From the NCBI GenBank assembly GCA_947568835.1, contig OX387607.1, forward strand, positions 16,915,701-16,979,700: DNA of 64,000 nt, read 5' to 3'. A program made the translations under genes and the position numbers. Every line of letters begins with the position of its first letter. The first letter of the stretch is position 1. Positions 55,801 through 64,000 of the stretch are shown one piece after another. Under the pieces are notes generated by a model that was not told the origin of the DNA, made no database searches, and worked only from the letters and a program-made list of their open reading frames with translations. This stretch comes from Protonemura montana. Lineage: Eukaryota; Arthropoda; Insecta; Plecoptera; Nemouridae.

Positions 55801-58800
55801 GATCTTCGTATTGTCGCAGAAACCATACGCATAGATTGTGTACCCGTATTTGTTGCGTTTGAACCAGTCTTTAACGATATTAGCCAGAATATTCCTCTTC
55901 TCTGTCTTCGTGTCGTTGTCAATCACATGCAAGAAGGACAACGCCGCTGAAGTGGTGAAGAAGATGCCGTTAAAAAAAGCGTCCTCTTCGTGGCAGACGT
56001 TGACGACCACCCTGACGATCGGGAACCAATCGCCGTATCTGCATACGGGCGCCGTGCCCTGGTAGTCTTGCTGTTGAGTGCGTAGTTCCAGGTCTCGCCG
56101 GAAGGGGAAGTACTGTAGCCAATCAGGATTCTCTTCGACAATCTTGCTCAGTAAAGCGCAACAGCTGGTTTCCTGGTTCTCGAAAATAATGTGTGGTGGC
56201 AGCACTTTATCTGGTTTCTTCGACTGCGAAGATGCCTCGGATTTTGACGGTTTATTTTTCCCGTCTTTCGACTTGCCTTTTTTTTCATCATCCTTTAACT
56301 TACCTTTCGCTGCTGCATCTTTTTTCGTTTCTTTCGTCGTCTTGTCTGTTTTTGCGTTCGCTTTGTTTTTCGCCTTCCCTTTCTTACCCTTGCCCATGTC
56401 AGTTTCTACCTTCGCTGCTTCTGCGTTTTGTTCTCGCAACTCGCTTATGATATCATCTAACGGCCTTTTCAACGCCTCATCTCTCAAAAGAGTCATCTCA
56501 TGAAAGTCTGGAGCGATCACCAGCAACGCCTTCATCCCATAATCAGGCGCCATCATCAAATCCTGCAGTTCCTTCAGCGCCGGGTAAAACAATTCAAAGT
56601 TCCCCTGCAAGCGATTATATAACAAACCAGTGCACACCTGCTCGCACTTAGCGCGCATGCCCGCCGCGAACCTGCCCACCGTCCTAGAGGCGTTGAAGAA
56701 TACAGACAAGCTGTCGGGAAGGAACGCGGCATGGTACTCGGCAAGTGCTGCCTCATGGTCGGGTGACCCGAGCTCGCAGGTCTTCAGTTTGAGGAACGCA
56801 TTAAACACCCGCGAGCCGTACTTTGTTAGTGAAAGACTTGGGCTGCTGGTGAAATCATGACATACGGGATATGCGCCAACATGGAATTCTGACTGCGACA
56901 CGATCTGCAAGAAATGGTTCGGCGGAAGATCGGCTACCACCAGGAAACCGAACAAACCGTCCTCGAGTTGCAGCATCCTAGTGGCGGTGCCGACAACGCC
57001 AAAGTTAAGCCGCCCGACGCCGTTCCACGAAAAGAACGAGCGCATATATTCAGTAAAGTTGAGTGAGAACGGCGCTAGGATTTGGCGCCGGCTCGCTGTT
57101 TGGTTCAGCAGTGACGCATGCGCGTCGGTCACGTTCGGACTCACGACGCTTACCGTGATGAACAACTTCTTGGCCGCCGGTGTGTCGACGAGGACGTAGA
57201 AGAAGTCTTGCGGACGACGTTGCTTGTACTTGGTGGTCGACACGAGGGGCGTTTGCTGAGCTTGCGGCGACTTTGACGAGGTGCTGGCTCCGGTCTTGGT
57301 CGACTCGTGCAAGTCTTTGTTCAGCAGGAACGTGCGGAAGTCGCTGGTCGAGCGGCAATGTTTGAACGAACTCGCGCGATAAAACAAATGCAAGTGCGTC
57401 ACGTATTTTGAAAAGTTGTTGAAATTGATCCACGGGTCGGTGTTTTCACGCGTCTCAATTTCTTTTTTTGCTGTCGTCCGTTTTTCTGCTCCGCTTGAGG
57501 TTGACTTCTTCTTTGAAGATTTCTTTGATTTACTACTTGAGGATTTCCCCTCAGATTTCTTTCCACTTTTCTTGCCTTTCTTTTTCCCTATCTCGACCGG
57601 AGTCACCTCCCTTTCCTCCTCCTTCGTCTCCTCCCTTTGACTCATCTCAAACAATAATTCACTGGCAGTTGCCGGAGCCGGAAGCAGCCATTTCTTCAAC
57701 GGTGCAAACATCCGCAAGCTCTTCACGTTCACCAAATGTTCCTGTTGAATGATTCCCTTCTGCAGCGCCCACTTCTTCCACCTGAAAGTCTTCCACAAGG
57801 GCAACTCGCCGCCGTCGTCTCCAAGCCTGATGACCCTCGCCTCACTGAAGAGCACCTGGTGGCCAACACAAGGACCAACATCACCCACATCCTCTTCTAG
57901 ATCCTCGTCGATATTCGCTATCTCAGCGAACACAGCGACCGAACCCCAACCCTCCTCCGATTCGTTGCTAATCGCGTACGTCAGAGGATCCTTCCGGTCA
58001 CCACCGGCCATCGCCAAGCCCAACTGGTAGGCGTCAGTCGCTCTCGCCTCTTCCTTGTACCTCGCCCCGTCCTCTGCTTCCTGCATCAGCGCCTTCTGGC
58101 AGACATGCCACACGTCCTTGGCGGGCACCCGCTGGCACTCAACCTTGAGAACGAACCACCCTGTGAGACAAGAGACGGCGTTCATCTCGAGCATCTCGCT
58201 GCGTGGGGTGCAAGTGAGAGAAGCTATGATTGAGATGGCTTTGGCCAAGAGGATCGGCCACAGCTCGTTCTTGGTCGTCGTTGGTAACAGGATGCGTCCG
58301 AACTCGTCGAGGGGGAGGAAATCGTCGACGGTGATACGACGCCATTGTCCGAGAAAGTGCACGCGGACAACATATTTGCCGAACTTGTTCACCGATGGCT
58401 TGTGACTGGTTCCTTTACCAACCTGCAAGAGTTAACACGAGGAACGGATGGTAAAATGTAACTCAGAGCTTTGTGGCCAGCTCAAGGCAGTGGCGTAACT
58501 ATCAGCAGGGCAGGTGGGGCGACCGCCCCCGGGCCCAGGGATACCTAGTTTCGCCACTGGAGCTCAAGGCAGTGTTTTTAATAATTTCACAAGCTGCAAA
58601 TCATTCCCTAATCAATACAAACCTTGCACATTGCATAGACATGGTTCCAGGGTTTCCATATGGGACCTCCGTTGGGAAAGTAACACTCACTACCAGTTTC
58701 CTGAAAGGGTTTCATTGTTGCCAAATGATGCAAGTTCATGATGCTGGTTACAAAATGTCTCATCAACTCCGAGTGTAGGATGTGCCCGTTGGAGGAAACC

Positions 58801-59148
58801 AGATCCAGGTCCGTGACGTTCTGGTCTTCAGGTAGCACCTGGAATCGTGGATTCACGCTCAACGCCCTCTTCCACTCGTGCACCTGACCCTGCAGACTGC
58901 CAGGGAGACTTTTGCGTTCCAGTGGATTTTCAAACCTTTTGGGTAAACCTTTGCGTCGATTTCAAGTATAGCACAGGTATAATAGATTGAGGAGTTAATT
59001 GAGAATGTTGTACTTACATTACTTCTTTTATGACGGTGATCGAGGGGCTCTTTGCTGTATCTTGATATGCTGATGTATTGTAAACTAGATCCCACTTTTC
59101 TGCGTTGATTTCCGAATCATTCCATTCCGGCCACGGGGCAAGCAGCAT
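52897..59148 (-). CDS. ADGB: Androglobin, copy B
   Basis: Five coding exons on the minus strand: 59018-59148, 58623-58935, 55171-58422, 53380-53557 and 52897-53291; consistent phases, 1422 residues, the same exon structure as copy A (exons 2 and 4 have identical lengths, 313 and 178). It has the same calpain-like block (GKYVVRVHF, ITVDDFLPLDEFG, NELWPILLAKA), a central region with LHVIDNDT and YGYTIYAYGFC, and a C-terminal helix (KEIRRLKEAWEGGEPGR) with a Lys-rich end. Exon 2 and the first 260 or so residues of exon 3 are almost identical to copy A; the rest is clearly diverged. The IQ motif is again replaced by a Lys-rich linker. A possible non-coding first exon with donor AAG|GTAAGT lies at 59313-59387; its ATG would be out of frame with the main frame, so the start at 59148 is preferred. 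Confidence 0.87.
54522..55141 (+). repeat. 5S-rRNA-derived element, 4 units with head and tail, intron 3 of androglobin B
   Basis: The most informative copy in plus orientation: 5S-like head GCCGTGTTGGAAACACCGGT CCTCGTGAGATCACCGAAG, four 91-bp units, then the constant tail from 54936 to a run of CATCATCATC. It ends about 30 bases from the androglobin exon 3 donor at 55170. A further diverged inverted unit is visible at about 54340-54410. Confidence 0.85.
58487..58560. mobile_element. hAT-like element, 74-bp deletion derivative, intron 2 of androglobin B
   Basis: Terminal inverted repeats GCAGTGGCGTAACTA and TAGTTTCGCCACTGG, flanked by a perfect 8-bp duplication AGCTCAAG (58479-58486 and 58561-58568). 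Same site as the 1.9-kb element in copy A. Confidence 0.75.
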
Positions 59149-60375
59149 CTGACTCAAAGACCGCGAGTGGTCTGTGGAAAATGATGGAATGTATGGCTAG
59201 TGATTAAAACCTGATCATTAAACGTATTGCTTGAGCCTTCTCTGAGTTCTATTCAATTTATTTGTGATGTAATTTAATTAAAGAAAATTATATTTCTTCT
59301 CTATCCACTTACCTTGACCACGGCTTTGAGATAAAGTAGTGTCCCCCCCACCGTGTTGATTTTTTACATCTCTTGTTCCAACCATTATTCGTACAAATCA
59401 GATAAATATAAAGAGAAATTGAACATTAACAAATACTATTTCGATCAATATCTATATCAAATCTGAAATTTGCTGGTCGATGACATTTATAGCTAAAGAA
59501 AGGAAATGCGCGTGGCATAAAACTTGGCTTCCTAGATTCAGATTCTAAGGTATCGTAGGGTTTTTCTGTGTTTGCTCAAAATTTGACAGATAACCTTTTA
59601 TTTACGTTTTACACTTTCCTGCAGTTTGATCGGAATTCGTGATAAAACTGCTAGATAGCGCTAATGGCAGGCCTTTTGTTCGGTCCTTCTGCAGGTAAGA
59701 AACCCCTGCATTTTTCAGTACTAATAAAGTGGGAACTCATCAAAATCAAGGGCGAAGTTTCTGTTCTTATATTGCTCCATGGGCGAAGCAATATACCGTT
59801 TGCCGTTTTAAAACAACTCACCTTTAATACCAATAGGCACCGCAAGAGTATATTGATAACATGGTTTAAATAATGCAGTGCACTTATGGAAAGTTAGATA
59901 AAATTAAATCCTGTATTTTCCCAGGATGCTAATCTAGCTAAGTTGCATACACTGATGAAGCAACTAACATAGAAGTTAGAACTAAGTTAGGCTCCCTGAT
60001 ATCACTGTCATAATATTATCAATCAATATCTTGTTTGATGAAGTCTTATAAGTTAATTTTGGTTCGATGTGTTGTTTAGACACTTTAGACACTTTAAACC
60101 AGAAGTCCATTAAATCTTCAAATATCCATGCCAGATTTTAATTTGAAGTCAGATTTGTGCTTATATTCCCATAACTTGCCAAAAAAAACTTTCATGTACA
60201 AAACCGCCAACAGTCAAATACATCCACTGCCATCTACAAAGGCACCTATCCGATAAGGGAAGCAGTAATGGCCGACTTTGTGAGAGAAGAGGCTCTAAGA
60301 ACTTTTGATATTGTTGCGAATTTATTCAGTTCGGTTTAATATACTTTACATTTTAATCAATTTTGTGAGAAAACG
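59149..60375. other. Divergent promoter region of androglobin B and BRD8
   Basis: Contains a possible non-coding first exon of androglobin B (59313-59387, minus) and the BRD8 leader. A short open frame at 59664 (MAGLLFGPSA then GTAAGA) resembles a first exon but could not be joined to anything. Confidence 0.4.
60268..60339 (+). promoter_or_regulatory. Possible upstream ORF in the BRD8 leader
   Basis: A 23-codon frame (MADFVREEALRTFDIV...) ends 36 bases before the BRD8 start codon. If transcription starts upstream it could lower BRD8 translation. Its presence in mRNA is not shown. Confidence 0.3.
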
Positions 60376-63300
60376 ATGGCTACGCTTGAAGAGCGTAAGT
60401 TTCTCTTGTTGGTGGGAACTAAAATATTAGGCTACAGTAAAACAACAAATAAAATCTTAACCTCACTTTTATGTTGTTTTGTTCGGACTTAGGCTAGGAC
60501 ATGCTAGGACTGTCTTTTCTTGTAAAATAGCAGTTAGTTCAAGCCAAAATCAAACTTTAAATATTTGATTTTTGTTTTCAGATCTCAAGCTGAAGAGGAT
60601 TCCAATTGATAAGTGGTCTGTGAAAGAACAATTATGTTTAAGTTCATCTGTACTTCGAAGTGGCGATCAGAATTGGAGCTCGGTCAGCAGAGCGTTGAAG
60701 ATATTTAGAGAATCAAACCGACCGGACGATTGGTTCTCACAAAAGAACTGTGCTGTCCAATATTCCAATATGCTAGAGAAGGCAGAGATACCAAAACGTA
60801 AAAAGCGCAGCAGTAGCGAGAAGGACAACAGCACTGTCGAGACAGCCGGGGAAATTGTTCTACGAAAATGTACTGCTGGTGAGTTCAAGTAGTCCAGTGT
60901 GATTTCAATCACCGGCTTTACATTTACTTACATTATGAGTATGAACACAACTACTGCTTTCTTAAAATTTGCAATAATCATTCTTTCAGAACGCATTGAA
61001 GAACTGAAAGCCATGATGGAACAAGATCGTGCAGATTATTTGAAACTACAAAAAGAAGTAGCTGCACTTCAGACTGGAGATGTGTCAGATGATCAGTTGG
61101 CTGCTTGGGCACTTGAAATTGAAAGGTAAGAGCTGCTAGTTCTCAATTGTAGGTACCCTTATGTAGGTACTTACGTAATGGCTTGTGCCTATGGTTAAAA
61201 TTTGGTATCAACAAGAAGTTAATCTAAAAATGGTTACAGATTTAGAGGCCAATTACAGTGAAACCATTGATCAGTGTTTTTATCTTTGGTTGTAATCCTT
61301 CACATTGCATTCGTGTCTGTTCTTTGTTTAATTACGGTACATGTTTTACAGTGAAAAGAAGCAGGCAGAAACTGATGCACAGAATCATTCTCTCTGGCTC
61401 AAAGAAAGGGAATTGAAGAAGGCTCAAATCGAAAGAGGCTGGATACCAAAAATGCAAACAATTTCACCGGTAACAAGAAGAAAGGTGTCTACCCTGGGAG
61501 TAATCACCGAGTCAACCTCGCAGTCTGAACTCGACTCAGCTGTGGATTCTACGCTAAACTCTTTGTTCAATAACGACGTAAGTTTCAAGTCATTGCCGGA
61601 ACATTATCGCACTGCTTGCCACGGATCCTAGGAGTTGATCTCATTAGCTAATAATGAAGTGAATCTGCTAAACTTACTTTAAATATCTAATTATTAAGTC
61701 ATGAAGTAAGATATGCAATTTATTTTATTTATTAATAATTATTTTCCATTGCAAATACACAATAATACAACTTATAAAATACAACTTACAACATACAGCT
61801 CTGTTCTTCTTTACATGTAGGTACAGTTTATTATCTCCAGATATTCTTTGACGCTGTAGAATGCGTGGTTTAATTGGTAGTTCTTTATTTTGCTTTTATT
61901 CTTGTCCCTACATGTTTTGAGTTAGTTCGGGAGACATTTACAGATATGGGTTGTAATTTTAGAGCTGTCTCTAGTTGTTATTATTGGAGGTAATTAAAAG
62001 CCAGATAACTTATTTTAACATAAGACGTATATAATAATTGTATCAGATTAAAGGATGGTAAGGGGTTTGGGGTTGGTATGGCAGGTAGATGTTTTCAAAC
62101 GTACATTCAAACCACAATATGATCCTTCATAATAAACAAGTATATGGGCTCTAATTTTAGAGCGGTCTCTAGCTGTCACTTAAAGGTTGCTTGTAGAATG
62201 ATGTAGGTCTTCATGGGATCTTGTCTTCTCATTAATTTCACTGTTTTTCAACAAGTATTTCGGGCACATTCTGAATAATTCAGCGTCCGTAGTCTTCCTA
62301 TACTAATCGTATATATACTACTATACTACTACTCTAATTCAGTACTAATTAATTCCGATTTCTCCGCAGCCAATGAGCGATGACTCCTTGACCGACGTAA
62401 AACCCCTGCCGTCGACGCCCACCTCCCCGTTCCTGACGTCGCTGTTAAAGAGTCCGTCTCCCGTGAAGATCGCTCCGACTTCTTCGATATTACACTCCGC
62501 GATTACGTCCCAACGTTGCTCAACTCCTACGATCACGAGCTTGCTCAGCTCGTCCCCAGGCATTCCCCAGTCGCACCTAGCAAAGCAACAAGAAGAAGCC
62601 GTCGCCGTCCCAACGCTGTCCATGCTGCTACAGCTGCCGTCGAACCTGCAACAAGACAGGGCTGCCAACATCCATCATCCGCAGCATCAACAGCTGCAGC
62701 TAGTGAAAGGTTTGGAGACGGACGAGATCTTAGACGTTGTCGACGTAGATCAGGCGTTGGAAGTCGACGGGATGGAACCGATCGAGATCGGCGTAGAAGA
62801 GATCATCGCAGACTTGGAGCAGTCGAGACCTGAAGACGAACTTCCGTCGAACGTGGACTCGTTCCACAAGATATTCGACGACTTCTACGCGAACGTCGTG
62901 AAGCCGAAGCACTCGGCCGAGTTGCCGTCGGCGGAGACTTCCGGCGTCGTCACGGCGACGGACGTTGACAAGATCGGCGAAGTCCTCGGCTCCGAGGAGG
63001 TCGTCGAACTCGCCGAGAACGAGAAGCCGTTGCTGATCGACGGTCTGGTCGTCGCGATGAAGTCGGACGACGTCGAAGTTCCCGCCTTGCCGGAGATACA
63101 CGACGTCAGCAACGATTTGGATCTCCATGACAACGAGGAGCGAACGAGCGACAAGACGGAGGGAAGCCGAGGTCTCGACACGTCGCCGAAAGTTTACGAG
63201 AAGGACGTTTCCATCGAAGTCGAGTACGAAGACGTCGTCGCGGTTTCTACGAACGAAGACAAAGACGTGAAGATCGTTGAAGAGATCGTCTCTCAAGTCC

Positions 63301-63862
63301 CGGTGATCGAGGAGCTCAACGTAGCTACAGAAGAAGAAGTGAAGAAACCAGAAGATCTGAAGCAGGAGCCGGCGGAGGAAAGCGAAGTCGAAACGGAACC
63401 GAAGCGAGCTGAAGACGACGTAGATTCGACGACAGAAGCCGACAGCGAGGTCAACGACATCCAAGCTCGGAAGTCGTTGGAAGAAGTCGCAGAGGAGACG
63501 GACGAGAACTCGGAGGACAAGACGATGACGTCGGAACGAGATGATGACACGACCAATGACAGGGCAGACGACAGCGGCAAAGAAGAAGTCACGTCCGATG
63601 TGGACGATGAATCTTGTGAGACCAAGAAGGTGAACGAAGAGGAGGAGGTGAACGAAGAAGAAGAGGCAGAGAAAGCGATTGACAGAGAAAGTACGCGTAC
63701 TTCTGTTGATGAATCAGTAAAGGGGGAAGACAAAGTCACCGATGATTCTAACGACGACGCAATCGGAAGCCAAGAGGAGAGCATCGCTTCCGTCTCGGAA
63801 AACAGTCACGAGATCAAAGTTGAGTCACTGCTGCCGGAAACAAACACTCCGGTATCCAGGAG
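60376..63862 (+). CDS. BRD8: Bromodomain-containing protein 8 (BRD8), 5' part
   Basis: Five exons visible: 60376-60394, 60582-60878, 60990-61125, 61352-61577 and 62370-63862 (donor AG|GTATGT), phases consistent, 724 codons so far; the gene continues past the window. BRD8 is a subunit of the NuA4/TIP60 histone acetyltransferase complex in the nucleus. The N-terminus carries the family's SANT-like segment: WSVKEQLCLSSSVLRSGDQN, WSSVSRALKIF, DDWFSQKNCAVQYSNMLE and PKRKKRSS. A coiled coil follows (ERIEELKAMMEQDRADY). Exon 5 is long: first a Pro/Ser-rich part with repeated TSLLKSPSP/ITSLLSSSP-type blocks, then a very acidic, low-complexity Glu/Asp/Val/Ser region. The bromodomain itself is not in the window. 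The long acidic region is also open on the opposite strand, which is a codon-composition artefact. Confidence 0.9.
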
Positions 63863-63872
63863 GTATGTGATA

Positions 63873-63898
63873 TGCAATAATAATAATAATAATAATTT
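63873..63898. repeat. AAT trinucleotide microsatellite
   Basis: About eight AAT units just inside the intron after BRD8 exon 5. Confidence 0.8.
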
Positions 63899-64000
63899 AT
63901 TGTTGGTTTTTGTCCCTAGGGACAAAAATATCTAACACAAATAGTTAGTTACATTTAAAATAAGATACACTGTTACAATGCATTTGTTTTAGAGGCAGAT

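Noticed and set aside
59313..59387. Coding first exon of androglobin B starting at 59387
   Set aside because: Joining it to the acceptor at 59171 puts the ATG out of frame with APWPEW and soon meets a stop; it is better seen as a leader exon.
59664..59873. Plus-strand frame starting MAGLLFGPSA
   Set aside because: A GTAAGA donor follows the tenth codon, but no matching downstream exon was found; kept only as a remark.
62730..63784. Long minus-strand frames opposite BRD8 exon 5
   Set aside because: Shadow of the acidic, codon-biased BRD8 exon; the peptides are low-complexity with no motifs.

Overview
The window is nuclear DNA of an animal. Genes are split by GT-AG introns, a metazoan tRNA-Gln is present, and 5S-rRNA- and tRNA-derived repeats fill the introns. 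The muscle myosin regulatory light chain at 12.6-17.0 kb (Ala/Pro/Lys-rich N-terminus, Met-only first exon, acidic C-terminus) looks most like arthropod chains, so an arthropod or close ecdysozoan relative is my best guess; this is inference. All exon models were assembled by hand from splice signals and checked for consistent intron phase.

Layout: (1) 1-3.8 kb: one possible exon at the left edge, otherwise nothing recognised. (2) 3.8-5.1 kb, plus: PLP homeostasis protein (PLPBP/PROSC), 3 exons. (3) 5.5-8.6 kb and 12.6-17.0 kb, minus: two myosin regulatory light chain paralogues that share two intron positions; the first has a 162-residue N-terminal extension and no phosphorylation motif. (4) 19.0-44.3 kb, plus: a 16-exon, 1194-residue copper-only SOD-repeat protein with a signal peptide, about six SOD-like domains and a C-terminal tail of GPI-anchor type. 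Only 3.6 kb of its 25 kb is coding; its introns hold an unusual collection of minisatellites, foldback elements, 5S-derived elements and a head-to-tail Helitron-like triplet. (5) 45.0-59.1 kb, minus: two tandem androglobin genes (1400 and 1422 residues, 5 coding exons each) with a nearly identical 5' block bounded sharply, which suggests gene conversion; they share a hAT-like insertion at the same intron site. A tRNA-Gln(UUG) gene lies in an intron of the first. (6) 60.4 kb to the end, plus: the 5' part of BRD8, a subunit of the NuA4/TIP60 complex, running off the window.

The genes do not form one pathway; they are neighbours. The most unusual signal is in the repeats. A 5S-rRNA-derived element family occurs at seven places with its internal-promoter segment tandemly multiplied (4 to 12 units of about 91 bp), joined in several copies to a constant non-5S tail. 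A tRNA-derived foldback family in the same window also shows tandemly multiplied tRNA heads. Two unrelated Pol III-type repeat families thus show the same head-amplification architecture.
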